Assembly (NCBI GenBank): GCA_023229945.1
Contig: JALNYH010000005.1
Coordinates: 62,001 to 126,000 of the forward strand
Source of the DNA: Arcobacteraceae bacterium
GTDB taxonomy: Bacteria; Campylobacterota; Campylobacteria; Campylobacterales; Arcobacteraceae
Reading direction: 5' to 3'
DNA: 64,000 nt
Part shown: positions 17,431-25,680 of the stretch, one piece after another
How the letters are laid out: each line of letters starts with the position of its first letter
Position numbering within the stretch: the first letter of the stretch is position 1
Notes under the pieces: model-generated
The model's database searches: none
Told to the model about the DNA's origin: nothing
Seen by the model: only the letters and a program-made list of their open reading frames with translations
Made by a program: the position numbers and the translations under genes

Positions 17431-17945
17431 TATTTTGTAACCTCTTCTTTTATTTTAGTTGGTATATAGTCTAAATCTAGCTCTTGCCTCAATTGTGAAG
17501 AACTGATATCTATATTTAATGGTAAGCTTTTGTAAATGGTTTGTTTATTGTGTCTATTGATTACAACAAATTCAACCAAATTTTTTAGCTCTTCATAGCT
17601 ATCCCAAAGGTGTAGCGTATCTAAATGATCATCACCAATTACTAGGTAAACTTTGGTTAAGTCATACTTACTTGATAAATATTTTAAAGTATTTATAGTA
17701 GGTACAGCAAAACCACAATTAACTTCATAATCACTTACAATAATTTTTTTATTATCACTAAACAATAGTTTAATTAGTTCAAGTCTATCGTGTGGCTTTA
17801 AAAAAGAATTTCTTTTAAAAGGACTTAAATAAGTCGGCACTACCACTATATAGTCTATATCTAAGCTTTGAAATAAAAGCTCTATTATTTTTTCATGTCC
17901 TATGTGAGGAGGATCAAAACTCCCACCAAAAATAGCTATTTTCAT
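17406..17945 (-). CDS. nadD: Nicotinate-nucleotide adenylyltransferase
   Basis: A 179-residue enzyme that joins ATP and nicotinate mononucleotide to form deamido-NAD. The nucleotidyltransferase signature is IFGGSFDPPHIGHEKI (residues 4-19), and the C-terminal ISSSQLRQELD corresponds to the ISSTxIR motif. It lies just upstream of rsfS in a two-gene minus-strand operon and diverges from gapA. Confidence 0.94.
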   Translation of the reverse strand: MKIAIFGGSFDPPHIGHEKIIELLFQSLDIDYIVVVPTYLSPFKRNSFLKPHDRLELIKLLFSDNKKIIVSDYEVNCGFAVPTINTLKYLSSKYDLTKVYLVIGDDHLDTLHLWDSYEELKNLVEFVVINRHNKQTIYKSLPLNIDISSSQLRQELDLDYIPTKIKEEVTKYWKKEYKK

Positions 17946-17954
17946 TTAAACAAC

Positions 17955-17960
17955 ATTATA
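17955..17960 (-). promoter_or_regulatory. Possible extended -10 for nadD-rsfS
   Basis: On the minus strand TGCTATAAT is a good extended -10. It would start transcription about 3 bases before the nadD ATG, and no ribosome site is visible. This is another nearly leaderless candidate. Confidence 0.4.
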
Positions 17961-18021
17961 GCAAAATTTAGATAAAATAACACAAATTTTAAATCAACTA
18001 ATAAAAAAGAAAGGTTTATAT

Positions 18022-19023
18022 ATGGCAGTAAAAGTGGCAATTAATGGTTTTGGTAGAATTGGTAGAAGTGTCGCAAGAATAATATCAACTCGTGATGATA
18101 TTGAACTTGTCGCTATCAATGATACTGCAACTCCTGAAATTTTGGAATATCTTGGTAGATATGATTCTGTTCATGGTTCTTTTGATGGTGAAGTAAAATA
18201 TATTGATGGTTATTTACATATGGGCAAAATCAAAGCAAAAGTTTTCAATGACCGAGATCCAAAAAATATTAATTTTGCTAGTTGTGGTGCTGAGATTGTA
18301 TTAGAGTGTACTGGAGTATTTTTGACTCAAGATAAAGCTCAAGCTCATATTGATGCTGGGTGTAAAAAAGTAATATTTTCAGCTCCTGCTAAAGACAATA
18401 CACCAACTTATGTTTTGGGTGTAAATGCCCATGAGTACAAAGGTGAGGCTATTATTTCAAATGCTAGTTGTACTACAAATTGTCTCGGACCTGTGGCTAA
18501 GATTTTGGATGATTGTTTTGGTATTGAAAAAGGTTTAATGACAACAATTCACTCATATACGAATGACCAAAATATACTTGATGTAAAACACGACAAAGAC
18601 AAAAGAAGAACAAGAGCAGCGGCTGTAAATATGATACCTACTTCTACAGGTGCTGCAAAAGCTATGAAATTAGTAATGCCTCAGCTTGATGGCAAACTCC
18701 ACGGTCAAAGTGTAAGAGTTCCAACTCCAAATGTTTCTATGGTTGATTTTAATGTACTAGTGTCAAAAAATACTACAAAAGAAGAGATAAATGCCAAATT
18801 TATAGAGATGTCAAATGGTTTATTAAAAGGTATTTTATCTGTTGATGATGATATGAAAGTATCACAAGATTTTCAAGGAGATAGTAGTAGCTCTATTGTA
18901 GCACTTGATTTGACTCAAGTAGTAGCTGGAAATATGATCAAAGTTATGGCATGGTATGATAATGAGTGGGGATATTCTACAAGACTTGTAGATATGGCAG
19001 TTTATATAGCGAACAAAAACTAA
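18022..19023 (+). CDS. gapA: Glyceraldehyde-3-phosphate dehydrogenase
   Basis: A 333-residue type I enzyme that oxidises glyceraldehyde 3-phosphate with NAD(P). The Rossmann motif is INGFGRIGR (7-15). The catalytic C150 is in SNASCTTNC, with H177 expected in TTIHSYTND. The NAD-site N/D pattern reads VAINDTATPE. AAAGG upstream serves as the ribosome site. It heads the run gapA-pgk-tpiA, so lower glycolysis or gluconeogenesis genes are grouped. A REP-like element separates it from pgk. Confidence 0.97.
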   Translation: MAVKVAINGFGRIGRSVARIISTRDDIELVAINDTATPEILEYLGRYDSVHGSFDGEVKYIDGYLHMGKIKAKVFNDRDPKNINFASCGAEIVLECTGVFLTQDKAQAHIDAGCKKVIFSAPAKDNTPTYVLGVNAHEYKGEAIISNASCTTNCLGPVAKILDDCFGIEKGLMTTIHSYTNDQNILDVKHDKDKRRTRAAAVNMIPTSTGAAKAMKLVMPQLDGKLHGQSVRVPTPNVSMVDFNVLVSKNTTKEEINAKFIEMSNGLLKGILSVDDDMKVSQDFQGDSSSSIVALDLTQVVAGNMIKVMAWYDNEWGYSTRLVDMAVYIANKN

Positions 19024-19128
19024 CAATTAACAATGAATAATTAATAACTATTGAGTTACTTCGCAACATATTTTAATATCACGAAGTGATACGACAGTTA
19101 TTAATTATTAGTTGTTAGTTATTAATTA
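19024..19128. repeat. REP-like palindromic element, copy 2
   Basis: It has the same plan as the element after dnaB: an AT-rich left arm, GAGTTACTTCGCAAC (hairpin at 19055-19067 with one mismatch), a TTTTAATATC spacer, the hairpin ATCAC-GAA-GTGAT at 19078-19090, and a right arm with ATTATTAGTTGTTAGTT. It fills the gapA-pgk gap, begins at the gapA stop, and ends just before the pgk ribosome site. Confidence 0.8.
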
Positions 19129-19141
19129 TAAAAGGGAAAAG

Positions 19142-20338
19142 ATGAAGCTTCAAGAAATAAAAAATATTGATGTTGCTGGTAAGAAAGTATTTATAAGATG
19201 TGATTTTAATGTACCTGTTGATGAATATCAAAATATTACAGATGATAGAAGAATAAGATCAGCTCTTAATACTATCAGATATTGTATAGACAATGATTGT
19301 GCTGTAATTCTTGCTAGTCACTTTGGAAGACCAAAAGGTGGTACATATGAAGAAGAATATTCATTGAAACCTATTGCAAAAAGACTTCATACTCTTTTAA
19401 AAAGAGATATTGTTATGGCTAACGGAATAGTAGACGATGAGACTATGCAATTAGCAAAAGAGCTAAAAAGTAGCGAAGTTATGCTTTTGGAAAATCTTAG
19501 ATTTGAAAAAGGTGAGACAAAAAATGATGAAGAATTAAGTAAAAAATTGGCTTCCATGGCAGAGGTTTATATCAATGATGCTTTTGGTGTAAGTCATAGA
19601 GCACATTCATCTGTTGAAGGAATTTCAAAATATTTTGATATTGAGCATAAAGCTGCTGGGTTTTTATTATCAAAAGAAATAGAGTTTTTTCATCATATTG
19701 TACACAATCCAAAAAGACCATTTGTATCAATTGTGGGTGGAAGTAAAGTAAGTGGAAAGCTAGAAGCATTATACAACCTCGTACCAAAAGTTGATAAGAT
19801 ACTAATAGGTGGTGGTATGGCATTTACATTTTTAAAAGCTCTTGGTGAAGAAGTTGGAAATTCATTGGTAGAAGATGACTTAATGCCTGAAGCATTAAAA
19901 ATTATGGCACAAGCCAAAGAGCTTGGGGTCAAAATATATCTTCCAGTAGATGTAATTGCTGCAGAGGCTTTTAATAGTGAAGCATTTGCAAAGGTTGTAA
20001 CTTCAAAAGAGATTCCATTGGGATGGATGGGACTAGATATTGGACCAGCTACAAGTATGCTTTTTGAAGAGGCATTAGCTGATGCTCACACAATTCTTTG
20101 GAATGGACCAATGGGTGTGTATGAAATGGATAAGTTTGCAAAAGGGAGTTTTAAAATCTCTCATGCAGTAGCAAAAAGTTATGCGACTACAGTAGTGGGC
20201 GGTGGAGATACAGCTGATTTGGTTAGACTTACTGGTGATGAAGAAGAGATGACATTTATCTCTACTGGTGGTGGAGCATCACTAGAATTAATAGAAGGCA
20301 AAGTTTTACCTGGTGTAAAAGCTTTGATAATAGAGTAA
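19142..20338 (+). CDS. pgk: Phosphoglycerate kinase
   Basis: A 398-residue enzyme that makes ATP from 1,3-bisphosphoglycerate. The N-domain reads [14 protein letters not shown] and [10 protein letters not shown]. The C-domain has the nucleotide loop VVGGGDTAD and the end [14 protein letters not shown]. An upstream in-frame ATG at 19112 would add ten residues, but they lie in the repeat element. AGGGAAAAG directly before 19142 and the family start ([10 protein letters not shown]) favour the later ATG. tpiA follows 2 bp later. Confidence 0.97.
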   Translation: MKLQEIKNIDVAGKKVFIRCDFNVPVDEYQNITDDRRIRSALNTIRYCIDNDCAVILASHFGRPKGGTYEEEYSLKPIAKRLHTLLKRDIVMANGIVDDETMQLAKELKSSEVMLLENLRFEKGETKNDEELSKKLASMAEVYINDAFGVSHRAHSSVEGISKYFDIEHKAAGFLLSKEIEFFHHIVHNPKRPFVSIVGGSKVSGKLEALYNLVPKVDKILIGGGMAFTFLKALGEEVGNSLVEDDLMPEALKIMAQAKELGVKIYLPVDVIAAEAFNSEAFAKVVTSKEIPLGWMGLDIGPATSMLFEEALADAHTILWNGPMGVYEMDKFAKGSFKISHAVAKSYATTVVGGGDTADLVRLTGDEEEMTFISTGGGASLELIEGKVLPGVKALIIE

Positions 20339-20340
20339 TT

Positions 20341-21057
20341 ATGAAAATAGTAGCATCAAATTTTAAAACAAATCATACAAGGCTAAGCACGGCTGGCTTT
20401 GTATCTAAGGTAGATGGTTTTGTCAAAGAAAATAGTATAAAAAATCCAATTTTTATATTTCCTTCTTTTTTATCTATTGATAATTTTGATGTATCTTCCA
20501 ATATATCAATCGGGGTTCAAAATGGCTATCCAGTAGATAATGGCTCATATACTGGTGAAGTAGGAACAGACGCATTAGATGAGTTTGGTATCAAAACTAT
20601 TCTTATAGGTCATAGCGAAAGAAGACATATTTTAAAAGAATCAAATGATTTGATAGTTAAAAAGTATGATTTTTTTAAGTCTAATAATTATAAAATTATA
20701 TATTGTATTGGTGAGCCACTGGAAGTCAAAACAGCTGGTTTGGAAGCTGTAATTGAATATCTTTTTAGTCAACTTGACGGAATAGACTTAAGCTATGAAA
20801 ATCTAATCATTGCATATGAGCCAGTATGGGCTATAGGCACTGGTAAAGTGGCTACAATAGAAGATATAAATGAGATACATACAATTTTGAAAACAAAAAT
20901 AAACACCCCTATTTTATATGGGGGAAGTGTAAAAGTTGATAACTTGGAACAGATTTTGAATATCAAAAGTGTAGATGGTGTTTTAGTTGGTAGTGGTAGT
21001 TGGAAAATTGAAGATTTTTGTCAAATGACTTTAATCGCTTCTAATATAAAAAATTAA
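20341..21057 (+). CDS. tpiA: Triosephosphate isomerase
   Basis: A 238-residue TIM barrel that interconverts dihydroxyacetone phosphate and glyceraldehyde 3-phosphate. Active-site segments are NFKTN (lysine 8), IGHSERR with the catalytic histidine, the flexible-loop region YEPVWAIGTGK with the catalytic glutamate, and the phosphate loop YGGSV. It is slightly shorter than the usual 250 residues, as I recall for this phylum. It follows pgk by 2 bp and precedes fabI by 23 bp. Confidence 0.96.
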   Translation: MKIVASNFKTNHTRLSTAGFVSKVDGFVKENSIKNPIFIFPSFLSIDNFDVSSNISIGVQNGYPVDNGSYTGEVGTDALDEFGIKTILIGHSERRHILKESNDLIVKKYDFFKSNNYKIIYCIGEPLEVKTAGLEAVIEYLFSQLDGIDLSYENLIIAYEPVWAIGTGKVATIEDINEIHTILKTKINTPILYGGSVKVDNLEQILNIKSVDGVLVGSGSWKIEDFCQMTLIASNIKN

Positions 21058-21077
21058 AATTGAAAAAGTGAGGATAA

Positions 21078-21905
<828 letters not shown>

Positions 21906-21935
21906 TAAAAACTGTCATCTATTGATTGACAAAGT

Positions 21936-22026
21936 TTGTCATTCCGTGCTTGACACGGAATCTGAAGAAGATGCTGAATCAAGTTCAGCATGACAGTTGT
22001 CGTGTCAGCATGACAGATTCAGTATA
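21936..22026. repeat. Dispersed 20-bp repeat with hairpins, copy A
   Basis: Positions 21936-21955 are identical to 31545-31564. The block contains the hairpins ATTCCGT-GCTTGAC-ACGGAAT (21941-21961) and ATGCTGAA-TCAAG-TTCAGCAT (21971-21991), then a further AGCATGACAG copy. The shared AAGAAGATGCTGAATC word also recurs at 31.58 kb. Confidence 0.8.
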
Positions 22027-22098
22027 GCAATGATGAATATGGGTTTTTAGAGATTCCCATTATGTAAAATCTAAAATCTAAAAAGTAAGAATTTGAAT

Positions 22099-23310
22099 AT
22101 GAATGTAAATTATAAAGAATTGGCAAAGCAGTATGGGACTCCATATTATGTGTATGATTTTGATAGTATAAAAGCAAACTATCATGCGATAAAAGATGCG
22201 TTTAAAGCTAGAAAGTCACTTGTTTGTTATGCGGTGAAGGCAAACTCTAATTTGTCTGTAATCAAAACACTTAGTAATGAAGGAAGCGGTGCTGATTGTG
22301 TAAGTATTGGGGAAGTAAAACGAGCTTTGAAAGCTGGAGTACCATGTTATAAAATCATTTTTAGTGGCGTTGGCAAAAGTGATGCTGAGATTAAAGAAGC
22401 ACTAGAGCTTGATATATTGATGATAAATGTAGAAAGTGAAGCTGAACTATTTCGTGTGGAACTTCAAGCAAAAGACCTTGATAAAAAAGCTAGAATCTCA
22501 ATAAGAGTAAACCCAAACATAGACCCAAAAACACACCCATATATCTCAACAGGACTTCATGAAAATAAATTCGGCGTTGATATTGATACTGCAAAAAGAA
22601 TGTATATCAAAGCAAAAAATAGTGAGTTTTTAGACCCAGTTGGGATTCATTTTCATATAGGTTCTCAGCTTACAGAACTAAATCCTATCAAAGAATCATC
22701 AGTAATTGTAGCAGATTTAGTAAGAACACTCAAAGTTATAGGTGTGGAGATTAAGTTTTTTGATATTGGCGGAGGTCTAGGTATAAAATACAAAGATGAA
22801 ACGCTAATTGACCCTAATGAGTATGTACAAGCAGTACTTGAAACTTTATTTGGACTTGATGTGACAGTAGTTTGTGAGCCAGGGCGATATATCGTAGGCA
22901 ATGCTGGAGAGTTTGTCTCAAAGGTACTTTATGAGAAAAACAACGGTGGCAAAAGGTTTGTAGTAGTTGATGGGGCTATGAACGATCTAATCCGTCCAAG
23001 TCTTTATAATGCTTATCACAAAATAGAAGTTTTGGGCAAAATGGATGAAGAAAAAGTAAATTGTAATGTAGTAGGTCCTATTTGTGAAAGTGGTGATTTT
23101 TTTGCAAAAAATATAGAACTTCCTATGACGCAACATGATGATTTGATGGTGATATATAGTGCTGGGGCTTATGGGTTTACTATGAGTAGCAACTATAACA
23201 CAAGAAATAAAGTAGCTGAACTTGCTCTTGAAAATGGAGAGATTCGACAGATTAGAAAAAGAGACACATTTGAAGAACAAATCGCTAATGAAGTGGATTT
23301 TCTAAACTAA
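22099..23310 (+). CDS. lysA: Diaminopimelate decarboxylase
   Basis: A 403-residue PLP enzyme that converts meso-diaminopimelate to lysine. K47 in VCYAVKANSN binds PLP. The glycine loop is FFDIGGGLGI, GVHFHIGSQ-like GIHFHIGSQ carries the stacking histidine, and CESGDFF provides the catalytic cysteine from the other subunit. An in-frame TTG at 22093 would add two residues; ATG at 22099 is preferred. Its stop overlaps the next ATG (TAATG). The order lysA, HAD protein, pheA matches Campylobacter as I remember it. Confidence 0.95.
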   Translation: MNVNYKELAKQYGTPYYVYDFDSIKANYHAIKDAFKARKSLVCYAVKANSNLSVIKTLSNEGSGADCVSIGEVKRALKAGVPCYKIIFSGVGKSDAEIKEALELDILMINVESEAELFRVELQAKDLDKKARISIRVNPNIDPKTHPYISTGLHENKFGVDIDTAKRMYIKAKNSEFLDPVGIHFHIGSQLTELNPIKESSVIVADLVRTLKVIGVEIKFFDIGGGLGIKYKDETLIDPNEYVQAVLETLFGLDVTVVCEPGRYIVGNAGEFVSKVLYEKNNGGKRFVVVDGAMNDLIRPSLYNAYHKIEVLGKMDEEKVNCNVVGPICESGDFFAKNIELPMTQHDDLMVIYSAGAYGFTMSSNYNTRNKVAELALENGEIRQIRKRDTFEEQIANEVDFLN

Positions 23311-24077
23311 TGTATTTTATTGATGTTCAAGGGACACTTATCAGCGATGATACAAGACTTCCAATTGAAGGTGCAATTGAGTTTATTGACTACTTAAACT
23401 CTTCAAAAATACCTTATGTGGTGATAACAAACAACACAAAGCATACTAGTGAAGAGTTTTTGGAGTATTTACATTCTATTGGATTTAAGATACCAAAAGA
23501 GGCTTATTTGGACCCTTTTTCTATGCTTGAATCATCATTAAAAGAAAAAAATATAGTAGCCTTTGGACAAAAAAGTTTTATAGAGGTGCTAGAAACTCTT
23601 GGATATACAATAGATACACAAAATCCAAAAGCGTTGGTGATAAGTATTTCAAAAGATTACACTAGCGAAGATTATGCTAAAATGATAGAATATGCTTCAA
23701 GAGGTATAGAAATCATAGGTATGCACGAGACTTCAATATATGCAAAAGATGGCAAAAAATACCCAGGTGTTGGAGCTATATTGCAACTTGTATCTTTTGC
23801 TACCAATAGAAAATATAGTGTTGTTGGAAAGCCTAGTGTTCAGTTTTATGAAAAAGCTAGACAAATGATTGGATGTGAGTTTGCTGATATTACTATCATA
23901 AGTGATGATATGATAGGGGATATTCTTGGGGCTCAAAAGCTTGGAATCAAGGGAGTTTTTGTGCTTAGTGGCAAGATAAAAGAAGCTAACGAAGTATTAT
24001 CAACACTATCAAGCCTTGAGCAACCAAAAGAAGTTTACAAAAATATTGGGGAGTTGTTATGGAAGAAAAAGAACTAA
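23310..24077 (+). CDS. HAD-family hydrolase (class IIA-like) with altered motif I
   Basis: A 255-residue protein of the NagD-like HAD family. Motif I is FIDVQGTL (residues 3-10). D5 could act as the nucleophile, but the second aspartate (D7 in DxDGT), normally the acid/base, is glutamine. Motif II is VITNNTKH, and motif IV is IISDDMIGDILGAQKLG with an intact acidic pair. It overlaps lysA by 1 bp and pheA by 19 bp. A sugar- or nucleotide-phosphatase role is possible, but the Q7 change makes catalysis uncertain. Confidence 0.82.
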   Translation: MYFIDVQGTLISDDTRLPIEGAIEFIDYLNSSKIPYVVITNNTKHTSEEFLEYLHSIGFKIPKEAYLDPFSMLESSLKEKNIVAFGQKSFIEVLETLGYTIDTQNPKALVISISKDYTSEDYAKMIEYASRGIEIIGMHETSIYAKDGKKYPGVGAILQLVSFATNRKYSVVGKPSVQFYEKARQMIGCEFADITIISDDMIGDILGAQKLGIKGVFVLSGKIKEANEVLSTLSSLEQPKEVYKNIGELLWKKKN

Positions 24078-25114
24078 AAGTACTTAGAACTCAACTTGAT
24101 GCTATAGATGATGAAGTTTTACATCTTTTAAATAAAAGAATGGAAATAGTAAAACGAGTAGGTGAGGTGAAACACCAAAGTGGTGGAGCTATTTATAGAC
24201 CAGAGCGCGAAAGAGAGATTATCAAAAGACTAAGTTCTCAAAGTCAAGGGCTATTAAACGAGTCTGCTATTGAGGCAATATTTCTAGAAGTCTTTGCAGT
24301 TAGTAGAAATCTTGAACTTCCTGAACGAGTGGCTTTTTTAGGTCCTATTGGTACATTTACTCATCAAGCTAGTGAAATGAGATTTGGTGCTATGAGTGAG
24401 TATTTGAGTGTTGGAAGTATTGGTGGTGTTTTTGAAGCTGTCAAAACTGGTCGTGCTAAGTATGGAGTAATCCCTATAGAAAATAGTACAAGTGGGATGG
24501 TGTATGATACACTTCGGGCTTTCAATGAATACAACCTCAAAATCATAGCACATTTTAATATTCCTATTCATCATTCATTTGCAACCCAAAGTGATAGTAT
24601 ATCTCAAATTACAAAGATTTATTCAAAAGATGTAGCTTTTGGTCAATGTAATAAATTCATAAAAGAATATGCTTTGGAAAATGTAGAAAAAATCCCAGTT
24701 GAGTCTACTGCAAAAGCTGCAAAACTTGCCCTTTTAGAAAAAAATAGTGCTGCAATTTGTCCAAAGATAGCAGCAAAACTTAATAATTTACCAATATTAT
24801 TTGAAAACATAGAAGATAATAGTAGTAATCACACAAGTTTTGTGATAATAAGTAATTTTGATAATGGTCAAAGTGGCAATGATAATACAGCAATACTAGC
24901 AAAAATACCACAAAGAAGTGGCTCACTAGTAGAGTTTTTGGAAGACTTTAAAGATGAAAATATTAATCTAGAAAAAATAGAATCACATATAATAAGTAGT
25001 GAATTGATTTTTTATATAGAATTCAATGGCCACTTCAAAGATGATAGTATCCAAAGAATTGTTTCTAAACACAACCAACAAATAAAAATACTTGGAAGTT
25101 ATGTCAGAGAATAA
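24059..25114 (+). CDS. pheA: Chorismate mutase / prephenate dehydratase
   Basis: A 351-residue bifunctional enzyme of phenylalanine synthesis. The N-terminal mutase domain (1-85) has LRTQLDAIDDEVLHLLNKRM and YRPEREREI. The dehydratase (about 95-270) starts VAFLGPIGTFTHQA and has VIPIENSTSGMV. The ACT regulatory domain (about 275-350) has IPQRSGSLVEFLEDF, but the phenylalanine-binding ESRP motif is replaced by EKIESHIIS, so feedback control may differ. It is the last gene of the lysA-HAD-pheA run. Confidence 0.95.
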   Translation: MEEKELKVLRTQLDAIDDEVLHLLNKRMEIVKRVGEVKHQSGGAIYRPEREREIIKRLSSQSQGLLNESAIEAIFLEVFAVSRNLELPERVAFLGPIGTFTHQASEMRFGAMSEYLSVGSIGGVFEAVKTGRAKYGVIPIENSTSGMVYDTLRAFNEYNLKIIAHFNIPIHHSFATQSDSISQITKIYSKDVAFGQCNKFIKEYALENVEKIPVESTAKAAKLALLEKNSAAICPKIAAKLNNLPILFENIEDNSSNHTSFVIISNFDNGQSGNDNTAILAKIPQRSGSLVEFLEDFKDENINLEKIESHIISSELIFYIEFNGHFKDDSIQRIVSKHNQQIKILGSYVRE

Positions 25115-25116
25115 TA

Positions 25117-25135
25117 GATAAGTTCAGAACTTATC
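25117..25135. terminator. Palindrome between pheA and the broken HTH gene
   Basis: GATAAGTTC-A-GAACTTATC is a perfect 19-bp palindrome. It lies 2 bp after the pheA stop and overlaps the stop of the convergent HTH gene. The plus-strand side is followed by T-rich sequence (TAACTCTTTTG). It is probably a bidirectional terminator. Confidence 0.55.
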
Positions 25136-25506
25136 TAACTCTTTTGTATTTTGTTCATAGAGACTTTTGTATTTTGAGAGTTGTTCTTTTATGATATTTA
25201 TCATATTAACAGGAGCATACTGTAACAAATCTACAATCTCTCTAATTTCTTTTGATTTCTTGTAATTGTAGTTACAGGAATATTCTAGCTCAAAATTAAA
25301 AAGTTCTTGTTCTTCTACCCCTAAAACTTCTGCAATATATGGTATAAGTTCTATTTTTAACTCTCTTTCTCCACTTAAATATCTATATACTGTTTGTTCC
25401 GTTGGTGTTTCTCCTGTACTTCTGAGTTTTGGTTCGAGTTCTAATAGTTTTCTTACAAAATCTCTTTTTCTTTTAGCAAGAAATTTATTTTTTCATATAC
25501 TTCCAT
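25124..25506 (-). pseudogene. Frameshifted HTH (Xre-like) regulator
   Basis: On the minus strand, ATG at 25504-25506 opens MEVYEKINFLLKEKEIL and stops after 17 codons. Shifting frame at the A-run near 25463 restores a frame of about 110 residues: DFVRKLLELEPKLRSTG, TEQTVYRYLSGERELKIELI, PYIAEVLGVEEQELF, ending KSLYEQNTKELDKF. The pattern matches small helix-turn-helix regulators. As I recall that family, about four residues are missing at the junction, which suggests a short deletion. The ribosome site AAAGGATTTT is intact. It faces away from the chemoreceptor gene. Sequencing error or -1 slippage are alternatives. Confidence 0.6.
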
Positions 25507-25543
25507 TAAAATCCTTTATAATTATTATAATTTTCCATCTAAA

Positions 25544-25624
25544 ATGGTTAAAGTTTAGTTAATTTTATACGAATTGTAAGAAAGATGTAAGGATATAATG
25601 GTTAATATTATCCACTATGGTTAA
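25544..25624. promoter_or_regulatory. Three ATGGTTAA repeats over the chemoreceptor promoter
   Basis: ATGGTTAA occurs at 25544-25551, 25598-25605 and 25617-25624. A TATAAT -10 candidate at 25594-25599 for the plus strand overlaps the second copy, and the third would lie just after the start point. They sit in the 174-bp gap between the broken HTH gene and the chemoreceptor, so they may be its operators. Confidence 0.45.
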
Positions 25625-25680
25625 AATAACTTTAGCTAATAAAATTATTAGTTAAAGAATATGATTTTTAAAGGATAAAA

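Noticed and set aside
25431..25445. GGTTCGAGTTCT as a tRNA T-arm
   Set aside because: No cloverleaf can be built around it, and it is coding sequence of the broken HTH regulator on the other strand.
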